Shown here in pieces: positions 43,667-51,994 of a stretch of 64,000 nucleotides of DNA (within the stretch, counting starts at the first letter, position 1; every line of letters begins with the position of its first letter). The notes under the pieces are model-generated. The model was not told the origin of the DNA, searched no databases, and saw nothing but the letters and a program-made list of their open reading frames with translations. The stretch is taken from positions 992,001-1,056,000 of the forward strand of contig JADJLP010000001.1 of the NCBI GenBank assembly GCA_016710065.1, written 5' to 3'. The position numbers were made by a program, and so were the translations under genes. This stretch comes from Candidatus Ideonella esbjergensis (GTDB taxonomy: Bacteria > Pseudomonadota > Gammaproteobacteria > Burkholderiales > Burkholderiaceae_C).

Positions 43667-44464
43667 ATGACCTATGGTGCTGTTGCAGCGGCATGGCGCG
43701 CTTGGCCGGCGCCGTGCCCGGTGTGCCTCTCATGGCATTCGTCGCAGCCATGCCCGGCCTGCCTGGCCAGGTTTCAACCTCCTGCACCACGATGTCTACG
43801 CTGTGCCCTGGTGGTGCCAGAAGGCGTTGCCCTGTGCGGCGCCTGCGTGCTCGCGCCGCCGCCCTTTGAGCGTGCCTTGGCCAGCCTCAGCTACGTCTTT
43901 CCATGGGACCGCCTGATCACGCGCTACAAGTTCGCGGGCGATCTCTCGCTGCAGCCGGCACTCGCCAGGTTGTTGATCAACACCGTGGGGGCTGAGCACG
44001 AGAATTTCGACGCTGTGAACTGGGTGCTTCCCATGCCAGTGTCGGCGCGGCGCTTGCGCGAGCGGGGGTTCAACCAGTCGTGGGAGCTGGCACGGCCGCT
44101 GGCCCGGGCACTGCGGCTTGCGGCTCGGCACGACCTGTTGCTGCGCTGGCGCGAAACCGAGCATCAAACGGGGCTGAGCCGCGAGGAGCGCAACGCCAAC
44201 CTGCGTGGCGCCTTCATGCCGGCGCCGGGGGCGCGCGCCTGCTTGGGTGGTGCGCACGTGGCTTTGGTGGACGATGTGTTGACCACGGGCGCCAGCGCGG
44301 CGGAAGCTGCGCGGACCCTGTTGGAGGCCGGCGCCGCGCGGGTGGATGTGTGGTTGCTGGCGCGCACGCCTGAGGCGCCGGGTGCTCAGCTCGTCATTCC
44401 CGCGCAGGCGGCCATCCATGACCGCAGCCAAGCCAACGCTGGATTCCCGCCTGCGCGGGAATGA
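43667..44464 (+). CDS. comF: ComF-family phosphoribosyltransferase-like protein
   Basis: This is a 265-residue protein. A zinc-finger-like N-terminus has four Cys pairs (CPVC, CPAC, CLRC, CGAC), and a phosphoribosyltransferase fold carries the PRPP loop VALVDDVLTTGASAAEAA. ComF proteins support natural DNA uptake in competent species and act in single-strand DNA handling. The last 25 residues or so (VIPAQAAIHD to FPPARE) are encoded by an inverted REP-like pair, so the C-terminus is repeat-derived and the stop codon lies inside the repeat. The original end was probably near residue 240. Confidence 0.87.
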   Translation: MTYGAVAAAWRAWPAPCPVCLSWHSSQPCPACLARFQPPAPRCLRCALVVPEGVALCGACVLAPPPFERALASLSYVFPWDRLITRYKFAGDLSLQPALARLLINTVGAEHENFDAVNWVLPMPVSARRLRERGFNQSWELARPLARALRLAARHDLLLRWRETEHQTGLSREERNANLRGAFMPAPGARACLGGAHVALVDDVLTTGASAAEAARTLLEAGAARVDVWLLARTPEAPGAQLVIPAQAAIHDRSQANAGFPPARE

Positions 44465-44465
44465 C
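44393..44465. repeat. REP-like inverted pair at the comF end
   Basis: GTCATTCCCGCGCAGGCGG (44393-44411) and its exact reverse complement CCGCCTGCGCGGGAATGAC (44447-44465) form a 19-bp stem with a 35-nt loop. The right arm contains the comF stop codon. A transcript would form a stable hairpin here, which could also serve as a terminator or mRNA end stabiliser. A related palindrome flanks the IS4-type element further right. Confidence 0.85.
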
Positions 44466-44540
44466 GGGGAATGGCGCAGGCGTGACGGGGACCGGCGCGG
44501 GCGCGACAGGGAACGGTGCGCGAATGACGGGGCGGATGCG
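44462..44540. repeat. Degenerate 21-nt tandem repeat
   Basis: Three consecutive 21-nt units, TGACGGGGA(A/C)(T/C)GGCGC(A/G)GGCG and a diverged third copy, plus a partial fourth, follow the REP-like pair. They fill the space between the convergent comF and acetyltransferase genes. Confidence 0.7.
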
Positions 44541-44544
44541 CCCT

Positions 44545-44829
44545 TCAACCGACCAGCAAATCCTGCGTTTCAGGGTGGCGCCGCATGTAGGCCGCCACAT
44601 AGCTGCAACTGGGCTTCACTTTCATCCCCTGGCTGCGCGCCCAGGCCAGCGCGGCCACCACCAACTGCGCGGCAATGCCGCGACCTTCCAGCTCGCGGGG
44701 CACGCCGGTGTGGGTCATCCACATCACGCCACCGGTGAGTTGGTAGTCGGCCTCGCAGCGCAGGCCGTCCACCAGCGCCTCAAAGCGCTGGGTCTGGGGG
44801 TTGTGGGTGACGTGGACGATCTCGGCCAT
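44545..44829 (-). CDS. Small GNAT-type N-acetyltransferase
   Basis: This is a 94-residue protein of the short YjdJ/NATD1-like acetyltransferase group. The acetyl-CoA binding part is seen in MTHTGVPRELEGRGIAAQLVVAAL (the R-x-x-G-x-A loop), and the end has KPSCSYVAAYMRRHPETQDLL, the family C-terminal signature. The start at ATG 44829 gives the usual length of about 95 residues. The substrate is unknown for the whole group. It follows the prolyl oligopeptidase gene by 28 nt on the same strand, so they may share a transcript. Confidence 0.85.
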   Translation of the reverse strand: MAEIVHVTHNPQTQRFEALVDGLRCEADYQLTGGVMWMTHTGVPRELEGRGIAAQLVVAALAWARSQGMKVKPSCSYVAAYMRRHPETQDLLVG

Positions 44830-44857
44830 GGTGCAAGGTCTCGCGGATGGTGGGGGC

Positions 44858-46972
44858 TCAACGGCCCAACTGCTTCCAAAGGAAGGCGAACTCCAGTGCG
44901 TTGCGGTCGGCGTACTGGAAGTTGTCGGCGCTGGCACCGTGCCCGCCTTCGATGTTCTCGTAGTACAGCACCTCGTGCCCCTGCTGCAGCATGCGGGCCG
45001 CCATCTTGCGGGCGTGGCCGGGGTGCACGCGGTCGTCACGCGTGGAGGTGACGAACAGGGTCTTGGGCAGCTTCACACCGGCTTTCACATTCTGGTAGGG
45101 GCTGTACTTCGAGATGAAAGCCCACTCGGCGCCATCGTCGGGGTTGCCGTACTCGGCCATCCAGCTCGCTCCGGCCAGCAGCGTGTGGTAGCGGCGCATG
45201 TCCAGCAGCGGCACCTGGCAGACCACGGCGTTGAACAGCTCGGGGCGCTGCACCATCACCGCGCCCACCAGCAGGCCGCCGTTGCTGCCACCCTGGATGC
45301 CCAGGTGACGCGGGCTGGTGATCTTGCGGGCGATGAGGTCCTCGGCCACGGCCGCGAAATCGTCGTAGCTTCTTTGCTTGTTGGCCTTCACGGCTGCCTG
45401 GTGCCAGGCCGGGCCGAACTCGCCGCCACCGCGGATGTTGGCCACCACCAGCACGCCACCGCGGCTGAACCAAGCGCTGCCATAGCCACCCGAGTACCAG
45501 GGCTTGAGCGGTACTTCAAAACCGCCGTAGCCGTAGAGCACGGTGGGGTTGCTGCCATCGGCTTTCGCGCCCTGGGGCCAGACCACGAAGTAGGGCACCT
45601 GGGTGCCATCCTTGCTCTTGGCGAAGCGTTGCTCCACCTTCATGCCCGTGGCGTTGAAGAACGCTGGACGCGACTTGATCTTCTCCAGCGCACCACCCAT
45701 GGTGCTGCCGAGGTAGAGCGAATCGGGCGTGAGAAAATCGGTGTAGTTGGCGGTGTAAGCCTCGGCCAGCGGGTCGTTGGCCATCTGGGAGTCGTGCAGG
45801 CCGTGCACGGCCAGCGTGCCGGGGTAGGGCGCGGGGATGTCGCGCTTGGTCCACTTGCCGGCAGGGTTGCGCGACCAGGCCTCGGCGCGGCCGGCCACCT
45901 TGTCCAGCACGTTGAGCAGCACCTGGCTGCGGGTGGTGGAGGTGCCCGCCAGCGAGCGTGTGGCCGTGGGGGTGAACAGGGCTTCAAGCGTGGCGCTGCC
46001 CTTCAGGTAGGCCGTGGCGTCGGCCACCAGCAGGCTGCCGCGCGGCCAGGTGCCCCCGGCGGCGGCCCAGTCGCTGCGCAGTTCCAGCAGCACCAGATCG
46101 CGCCAGAAGCTCAGCGTCGCGTCGGTGGGCTTGGGAACCGGCCGCACCTGGCCTTCCTGCCACAGCGCCACCTCGCTGCTGAAGAAATCGGGTGAGCGCG
46201 CAAACACCACGCGCTCGAAGCCTGGTGTGTGGTCGACGCTCACCGATGCCGAGACATCGCTCACCTGGGCTTCGTACACCGCCTTGGCGCTGCTCAGCGG
46301 TGTGCCACGCTGCCAGAGCTTGATGACCCTCGGATAGCCCGAGCTGGTGAGGCTGCCGGCTCCGAAATCGGTGCCCACGAAGACCTGGTTCTGATCCAGC
46401 CAGACCATCTCCGACTTGGCCTCGGGCAGCGCAAAGCCATCGGCCACGAACTGCCGCGTGGCCTCGTCGAACTCGCGCACCACCACCGCGTCGGCACCGC
46501 CGCGCGAAAGTGAGACCAGGCAGCGGGTGGACGCCCCGCCCAGGCAATCCACAGCCTTCCAGACCCAGTTCTCGTTTTCGGCCTTGGCCAGGGCGTCCAG
46601 GTCGATCAGCGTGTCCCAGGCGGGCTCGGCATGGCGGTACTCGGCCAGTGTGGCGCGGCGCCACAGGCCACGGGGATGCGCCTTGTCGCGCCAGAAGTTG
46701 TAGAAATAGGCGCCGCGCCGCGTGGCATAGGGGATGCGCTCGGGCGAATCCATGATCTCCAGGATGCGTTGGCGGTCGGTCGCGAAATTTGGCTGCGCCT
46801 CCAGCACTTTGCGCGAGGCGGCGTTGCGCTCGCGCACCCAGGCCAGGGCCTTGTCGCCCATCACGTCCTCCAGCCAGAGATTCGGGTCGGCGGGTTCGTC
46901 TTTGGCCATGGTGAAGCAACTCAAAGTCAACAAGGCCGCAGTGGCCAGGATTCGGGAAACACGAAAGCGCAT
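44858..46972 (-). CDS. Prolyl oligopeptidase family serine protease (S9A)
   Basis: The 704-residue protein has a signal peptide (about 1-23, LLTLSCFTMA), so it acts in the periplasm or outside. A seven-bladed propeller (about 80-430) precedes an alpha/beta hydrolase domain with the catalytic Ser563 (GGSNGG), Asp at 646 or 647 (STRDDRVHP) and His678 (EGGHGAS). It cleaves short peptides after proline or related residues. The WLEDVMGDKALAWVRERN segment near the N-terminus is typical of the family. The yaeQ gene is 7 nt upstream on the same strand. Confidence 0.93.
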   Translation of the reverse strand: MRFRVSRILATAALLTLSCFTMAKDEPADPNLWLEDVMGDKALAWVRERNAASRKVLEAQPNFATDRQRILEIMDSPERIPYATRRGAYFYNFWRDKAHPRGLWRRATLAEYRHAEPAWDTLIDLDALAKAENENWVWKAVDCLGGASTRCLVSLSRGGADAVVVREFDEATRQFVADGFALPEAKSEMVWLDQNQVFVGTDFGAGSLTSSGYPRVIKLWQRGTPLSSAKAVYEAQVSDVSASVSVDHTPGFERVVFARSPDFFSSEVALWQEGQVRPVPKPTDATLSFWRDLVLLELRSDWAAAGGTWPRGSLLVADATAYLKGSATLEALFTPTATRSLAGTSTTRSQVLLNVLDKVAGRAEAWSRNPAGKWTKRDIPAPYPGTLAVHGLHDSQMANDPLAEAYTANYTDFLTPDSLYLGSTMGGALEKIKSRPAFFNATGMKVEQRFAKSKDGTQVPYFVVWPQGAKADGSNPTVLYGYGGFEVPLKPWYSGGYGSAWFSRGGVLVVANIRGGGEFGPAWHQAAVKANKQRSYDDFAAVAEDLIARKITSPRHLGIQGGSNGGLLVGAVMVQRPELFNAVVCQVPLLDMRRYHTLLAGASWMAEYGNPDDGAEWAFISKYSPYQNVKAGVKLPKTLFVTSTRDDRVHPGHARKMAARMLQQGHEVLYYENIEGGHGASADNFQYADRNALEFAFLWKQLGR

Positions 46973-46979
46973 GGAAACC

Positions 46980-47546
46980 TCAGCGTCGTTCGGTACTGCC
47001 TTTCAGCAGCTTGGGTTCGATGGCCACCGAGCGGCTGGCGTTGCCCACCCAGACCTGGCCCTCTTGCACGGTGACCTGCAACTGCATGCTGCGCTCGGCC
47101 AGCAGCGAGAGCTCCTTGCTCGCCTCGGCCGGGATCTGCCAGACCTCCAGGTTGGCCAAGCGCGCCACCTTGCCCTCCAGCGCCTGCCACCAGATGGGCG
47201 TGGCGGCGTTGAACGACCAGACCTTCACCGCATCGGCCCGGCCGCTGGCCTTGGCCAGGCGGCGGTCGTCGGGCTGGCCCACTTCCAGCCACTGGATCAG
47301 GTCACCCGTCAGGTCTCTCTGCCACAGGTCGGGGGCCTCGGTGTCCGAGAGGCCGGCGGTGAATTCCAGCTTGCCGCGCATGTCGTCGGCCGGCACCGCC
47401 AGCGCAAAGGCCAGCAGCCGAATCATCATGCGTTCGTCGTTTTCGGAGGGGTGGCGGGCCAGCGTGAGTGCGTGGTCGGCGTAGAGTGAGCGGTCCATGT
47501 CTGCAATCTGCAACTGGGCCTTGAAGATGGTGGATTTGAGGACCAT
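46980..47546 (-). CDS. yaeQ: YaeQ family protein
   Basis: This is a 188-residue cytosolic protein (MVLKSTIFKAQLQIADMDR at its start). It matches YaeQ, with ARHPSENDERMMIRLLAF, DLTGDLIQWLEVGQPDDRRL and KVWSFN. The fold is related to PD-(D/E)xK nucleases, and Escherichia coli YaeQ is linked genetically to the RfaH antitermination pathway; a biochemical role is not settled. The frame opens to 47645, but that segment is REP-like sequence, so ATG 47546 is used. It is the first gene of a three-gene leftward run with the oligopeptidase and the acetyltransferase. Confidence 0.9.
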   Translation of the reverse strand: MVLKSTIFKAQLQIADMDRSLYADHALTLARHPSENDERMMIRLLAFALAVPADDMRGKLEFTAGLSDTEAPDLWQRDLTGDLIQWLEVGQPDDRRLAKASGRADAVKVWSFNAATPIWWQALEGKVARLANLEVWQIPAEASKELSLLAERSMQLQVTVQEGQVWVGNASRSVAIEPKLLKGSTERR

Positions 47547-47627
47547 CGGGGCAGTGTAGTGGCTGCCCAGGCGGCTACCCGGCGACCTCTGCCCGCCCCC
47601 GACGTCACTCCATGGATTCCCGCCTGC

Positions 47628-49054
47628 GCGCATGTGCGCTAACATAAATATTCGTATTCGCTTAGACTTGCGACATCAAGACCACTGACGAGGTTGGGAT
47701 GACGCAAAGCAGTGAAGCGGTCGGCGTCGATGCCAAGACGCTGGGAGAGGATTGGCGGATCATCGAGTCGCTGCTGCCAGCGGGCTGGATGGACAAGGCG
47801 CGCGAGCTGGGGGCGTTTCGGCGTGCCAGAGGCTTTGCCAGCCCCCGCGAGCTGCTGCAGGCCCTGCTCATCCACCTGGGCGAAGGCTGCGGCCTGCGAG
47901 AGACCGCCGTTCGGGCCAAGGCGGCCAGGATTGCCGAGGTCAGTGACGTTGCCCTGCTCAAGCGCCTGAAGTCCTGCGAGCACTGGTTCGAGTGGATGAA
48001 CCGGCAACTGCGCGCGTCGCTGCAGCCGCGCGAGAGTGAGGCCTCGGGCGCAGCCCTGGGCGGCGTGCCTGCGCTGCTGGGAGCGCGCCGCCTGCGCGTG
48101 GTTGACGGCAGCATGGTCAGCGAGCCCGGCCCGACCGGCTCGCAGTGGCGGCTGCACTACGCCATAGGGCTGCCCGGGCTGAGCTGCCAGGAAGTGCACC
48201 TCAAGCCCCGCCGGGACGGGGAAACCCTCAAGCGCTTCGAAGTGCAGCAAGGCGACATCTTCATGGCCGACCGGGGCTATGCCCACCCGGGCGGCATCTC
48301 GCACGTGGCCCGCCAAGGCGGCGATGTGCTGGTTCGGCTCAACCTGGTGACGCTGCCGCTGTACGAGCCGGGCGCCAAGCAGCGCGTGGACATCCTGGCG
48401 CACGCCCGCACGCTCGCACCCGGCCAGGCCAGCGACTGGGCGGTGACGGTGCGGCCCAAGGACGAGCCGCTCATCCGGGGGCGCTTGTGCGTGGTGCGCA
48501 AGACCGCGCAAGCGGCGGCCAAGGCGCGCGAGCGGGTGCGCCGGGAGAGCCAGCGCAACGCCAGTGAGTTGCAGCCCGAGACGCTGGAGGCGGCCGACTA
48601 CGTGCTGGTCTTCACCACGCTGGGCCAGCCAGTCAGCGCCGAGCAGGTGCTGGAGCTGTACCGGCTGCGCTGGCAGATCGAGCTGGAGTTCAAGCGCCTG
48701 AAGTCCCTGATGGACCTGGGGCACCTGAAGAAGCACGACGAGCAAGCGGCGCGAAGTTGGCTGCAAGGCAAGTTGCTGGTGGCCCTCATCACCTCGTCGC
48801 TGATCGCTCACGCTGAGCGCGTTTCCCCCTGGGGATTCGACATTGACGCCCTCGCCAGGGCAGCGTGAGCCCTGCCTGTGGCGCGAGACGGCGCTGATGC
48901 TGCACCTGATGTGCCGCGCCCTGACGCCCACGCTCAGCCTGGCCGACACCATCTCCGACTGGCAACGCGTTCGGCATCGCCTGGCCGAGCCGCCGCGAAG
49001 GCGGACTTCGCAGGTGGCCGTGGGACGGTCTATATTATGTTGGCGCATATGCGC
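47628..49054 (+). mobile_element. IS4-family insertion sequence in a REP-like palindrome
   Basis: Terminal repeats: left GCGCATGTGCGCTAACATAA (47628-47647), and the right end read inward, GCGCATATGCGCCAACATAA, differing at two of 20 positions. The outer flanks are GGATTCCCGCCT on the left and CTTCGCGGGAATGAC on the right, which together make the REP-like palindrome seen intact near 44450. The precise duplication could not be fixed because the element ends and the target share sequence. The length is about 1.43 kb. Confidence 0.82.
47699..48868 (+). CDS. IS4-family transposase, probably frameshifted near its C-terminus
   Basis: This 389-residue DDE transposase has Asp in RVVDGSMVSEPG, Asp in FMADRGYAHPGG and the family signature Y-R-E-K in YRLRWQIELEFKRLKS. 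It ends at a TGA just after GFDIDALARAA. The next frame carries on with EPCLWRETALMLHLMCRALTP and LADTISDWQRVRHRLAE, the usual C-terminal segment, so a +1 shift at about 48862 is likely to have shortened the protein. All catalytic residues precede the shift. Whether it is active is uncertain. Confidence 0.82.
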   Translation: MTQSSEAVGVDAKTLGEDWRIIESLLPAGWMDKARELGAFRRARGFASPRELLQALLIHLGEGCGLRETAVRAKAARIAEVSDVALLKRLKSCEHWFEWMNRQLRASLQPRESEASGAALGGVPALLGARRLRVVDGSMVSEPGPTGSQWRLHYAIGLPGLSCQEVHLKPRRDGETLKRFEVQQGDIFMADRGYAHPGGISHVARQGGDVLVRLNLVTLPLYEPGAKQRVDILAHARTLAPGQASDWAVTVRPKDEPLIRGRLCVVRKTAQAAAKARERVRRESQRNASELQPETLEAADYVLVFTTLGQPVSAEQVLELYRLRWQIELEFKRLKSLMDLGHLKKHDEQAARSWLQGKLLVALITSSLIAHAERVSPWGFDIDALARAA

Positions 49055-49131
49055 CTTCGCGGGAATGACAGCCGATGTGCGGGAATGACGGCGATACGCC
49101 GAGAGCCGAAACCCAGCCGCTTGGCCCGTTG
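48869..49131. other. Right end of the IS4-type element and REP-like flank
   Basis: The first 185 nt hold the frameshifted transposase C-terminus and the right inverted repeat. From 49055 there is a REP-like half (CTTCGCGGGAATGAC) and a second GCGGGAATGACGGCG copy. No further gene is seen before the folE2 end. Confidence 0.6.
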
Positions 49132-49935
49132 TCAGTTGCGCTCGATGCGCGCGTAGGCCGAGTGGTTGTGGATGGACTCGAAGTTTTCGACGTCCACTGC
49201 GTAGCGGCCAATGCGCACATCGGCATTCAGCCGCAGCGCCACATCGCGCGCCAGGTCTTCGACGAACTTGGGGTTCTCGTAGGCGCGCTCGGTGATCCAC
49301 TTCTCATCGGCCCGCTTGAGCATGGGCCAGATCTCGCTGGAGGCGGATTCTTCGGCAAAGCGCACCAACTCGTGCCACTCGATGGGGGCGGCGGCCGGGT
49401 TCTTGACCTCGACGCGGATGGTGACCAGCGAGCGCTGGTTGTGCGCGCCGTAGTCGGAGATTTCTTTCGAGCAGGGGCACAAGCTTTTCACCGGCACGCC
49501 CACCTCGGCCCAGATGCGGGTGGCGCCGTCACGACGTTCGGCGATCCAGGCGCCGGCGTGGTCCAGCAGGCTTTGCACGCCGGACACGGGCGCCCGCTTG
49601 CGGATGAAGAAAGAGAAGCGGGCCTCGATGCGGCCCTCGGTCGCGCCCAGCAGCAGCAGCATGGCGTCGAGTTGCTGGGCCAACCTGGCGGCGTCCATAG
49701 CCTGGTCCTGCGCTTCCAGCCAGGCCACGAAGCGGGACATGTGCGTGCCCTTCTTCTCGGCCGGCAGGGCCACGTCCAGCGTCCACAGGGCGGCGGTGGG
49801 CTGGTCGGTACCGGCCACGCGCACGGTCAGCGGATAGCGCACATCCTTCACGCCCACGCGCTGGATCGCCACATGGCGCTCATCGCGTTCGCCTTGGGTG
49901 TCGGGAATGTGCAGGGCGTCGGTGAGATGGTTCAT
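49132..49935 (-). CDS. folE2: GTP cyclohydrolase FolE2 (type IB)
   Basis: This 267-residue enzyme of the tunnelling fold makes 7,8-dihydroneopterin triphosphate for folate (and possibly queuosine). The family motif with the active-site Cys is SLCPCSKEISDYGAHNQRS (Cys153 and Cys155), and the Glu in EVKN and the end HNHSAYARI are conserved. Unlike zinc-dependent FolE1, FolE2 works with other divalent metals, so it is often kept for zinc-poor conditions. The frame is open to 50037, and ATG 49935 is the fitting start. It follows dxs on the same strand by 117 nt. Confidence 0.93.
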   Translation of the reverse strand: MNHLTDALHIPDTQGERDERHVAIQRVGVKDVRYPLTVRVAGTDQPTAALWTLDVALPAEKKGTHMSRFVAWLEAQDQAMDAARLAQQLDAMLLLLGATEGRIEARFSFFIRKRAPVSGVQSLLDHAGAWIAERRDGATRIWAEVGVPVKSLCPCSKEISDYGAHNQRSLVTIRVEVKNPAAAPIEWHELVRFAEESASSEIWPMLKRADEKWITERAYENPKFVEDLARDVALRLNADVRIGRYAVDVENFESIHNHSAYARIERN

Positions 49936-50052
49936 GAACGGGGTCGGAACAGCAGGCCGACGACAGTGTGCGGTGTCGCGGCGAAAGTTGCCGCAAGCCG
50001 CAATTCTCGCCCGAGTCGGTCTCCGGCGTTGCGGCAAGGGTGTTGGCGGGTC

Positions 50053-51987
50053 TCAGGCGGCGGCAGGCGGCTTGACCAGCGACAGCGTGGCCGCCGCGCC
50101 AAAGCGCTTGACCACAGCCTGCTCGATGCCGGCCGCGTCCAGCCCGCACAGCGAGAGCAGCTTGGCATGGTCGCCGTGCTCGATGAACTCGTCAGGAAGG
50201 CCCAAGTGCAGCACCGGCAGGTTCAGCCCTTCACCCGACAGCAACTCGGCCACGGCGCTGCCGGCGCCGCCCGCCACGCAACCTTCTTCCACGGTCACCA
50301 GGGCCGTGTGGCTGCGGGCCAGTTGCAACACCAGGTCACGGTCCAATGGTTTTGCGAAACGCATGTTGGCCACCGTGGCGTCGAGCCGGTTGCCAGCTTC
50401 CAGCGCCGGGTACAGCAGGGTGCCAAAGGCCAGGATGGCCACGCGGCGGCCCTCGCGGCGGATTTCACCCTTGCCCCAGGGCAGAGGGGCAAGCCCCGGC
50501 TGCACCGCCACGCCCGCACCGGCGCCGCGCGGGTAGCGCACGGCCACCGGGTGGCTCTGCGCAAAGGCGGCGCTGAGCGCCTGGCGGCATTCGCTTTCGT
50601 CGGCCGGCGTGAGCAGGCTCATGTTCGGGATGCAGCGGATGTAGGCGATGTCATATGCCCCGGCGTGCGTGGCGCCGTCAGCACCCACCAGGCCGGCACG
50701 GTCGAGCGCGAAGACCACCGGCAGGTTCTGCAAGGCCACGTCGTGGATCAACTGGTCGTAGCCACGCTGCAGAAAGGTGGAGTAGATCGCCAGCACCGGC
50801 TTGAGGCCTTCGCAGGCCAGGCCGGCAGCGAAGGTGACGGCGTGCTGCTCGGCAATGCCTACGTCGTGGTAACGCTTGGGGAAACGCCGCTCGAACTCCA
50901 CCATGCCCGAGCCCTCGCGCATGGCCGGTGTGATGCCCACCAGGCGCGGGTCGGCTTCGGCCATGTCGCACAGCCACTGGCCAAAGACCTGTGTGAAGGT
51001 AGGCTTGGCGGGCGCGCTGGACTTCTGCAGGCCCACGGCCGGGTCGAACTTGCCGGGGCCGTGGTAGTTGATGGGGTCGGCCTCGGCCAAGTGGTAGCCG
51101 TAGCCTTTTTTGGTGACCACGTGCAGGAACTGCGGGCCCTTGGCGTCGCGCAGGTTTTCCAGCGTGGGGATCAGCGAATCGAGGTCATGGCCGTCAATGG
51201 GGCCCACGTAGTTGAAGCCGAACTCCTCGAAGATGGTGCCAGGTACCACCATGCCCTTGGTGTGTTCCTCGAAACGCTTGGCAAATTCGTAGAGCGGTGT
51301 GTTGCGCAGCACGCTCTTGGCGCTTTCGCGCGCGGCGGCGTAGAACTTGCCGCTCATCAGCCGCGCCAGGTAGCGGTTCAGCGCGCCCACCGGCGGGCTG
51401 ATCGACATGTCGTTGTCGTTCAGGATCACCAGCATGTCGGGCAGGCCATGGCCGCCGGCGTAGCCGCCGTGGTTCAGGGCCTCGAAGGCCATTCCGCCGG
51501 TGAGCGCGCCGTCGCCAATGATGGCCACGGCCTTGCGGTTCTCGCCTTTCAGGCGCGCGGCATGGGCCATGCCCAGCGCGGCCGAGATGGAGGTGGACGA
51601 GTGGCCGGTGCCGAAGGTGTCGTACTCGCTCTCTGCGCGGCGCGGGAAACCGCTGATGCCGCCGAGCTGCTTGAGCGTGGCCATTTCCTCGCGGCGGCCG
51701 GTGAGGATCTTGTGCGGGTAGCTCTGGTGGCCCACGTCCCAGACGATTCGGTCGTGAGGCGTGTTGTACACATGGTGCAAGGCCACGGTGAGCTCCACCG
51801 TGCCCAGGTTGGACGACAAATGGCCACCGGTGCTGGACACGCTGTGCAGCAGGAAGTCGCGCAACTCCACGGCCAGGGTCTTGAGCTGCGGGCGGGTCAG
51901 GCGCCGCACATCCTGCGGGCTGGCAATGCTCTTGAGCAAGCTGTGCGTCATGGCGTTGCCCTCCACGGGGCTGGTGGTCTGCGGCAT
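50053..51987 (-). CDS. dxs: 1-deoxy-D-xylulose-5-phosphate synthase
   Basis: This 644-residue thiamine-diphosphate enzyme makes DXP from pyruvate and glyceraldehyde 3-phosphate, the first step of the MEP isoprenoid pathway. The TPP/magnesium motif is IGDGALTGGMAFEALN (about 165-180), and the catalytic Glu is in DVGIAEQHAVTFAAG (about 385). The C-terminal transketolase domain has VEEGCVAGGAGSAV. It starts 7 nt after the ispA stop, so xseB-ispA-dxs is one operon. A second ATG 36 nt downstream of the start (51951) is possible. Confidence 0.95.
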   Translation of the reverse strand: MPQTTSPVEGNAMTHSLLKSIASPQDVRRLTRPQLKTLAVELRDFLLHSVSSTGGHLSSNLGTVELTVALHHVYNTPHDRIVWDVGHQSYPHKILTGRREEMATLKQLGGISGFPRRAESEYDTFGTGHSSTSISAALGMAHAARLKGENRKAVAIIGDGALTGGMAFEALNHGGYAGGHGLPDMLVILNDNDMSISPPVGALNRYLARLMSGKFYAAARESAKSVLRNTPLYEFAKRFEEHTKGMVVPGTIFEEFGFNYVGPIDGHDLDSLIPTLENLRDAKGPQFLHVVTKKGYGYHLAEADPINYHGPGKFDPAVGLQKSSAPAKPTFTQVFGQWLCDMAEADPRLVGITPAMREGSGMVEFERRFPKRYHDVGIAEQHAVTFAAGLACEGLKPVLAIYSTFLQRGYDQLIHDVALQNLPVVFALDRAGLVGADGATHAGAYDIAYIRCIPNMSLLTPADESECRQALSAAFAQSHPVAVRYPRGAGAGVAVQPGLAPLPWGKGEIRREGRRVAILAFGTLLYPALEAGNRLDATVANMRFAKPLDRDLVLQLARSHTALVTVEEGCVAGGAGSAVAELLSGEGLNLPVLHLGLPDEFIEHGDHAKLLSLCGLDAAGIEQAVVKRFGAAATLSLVKPPAAA

Positions 51988-51994
51988 GGCGAAC

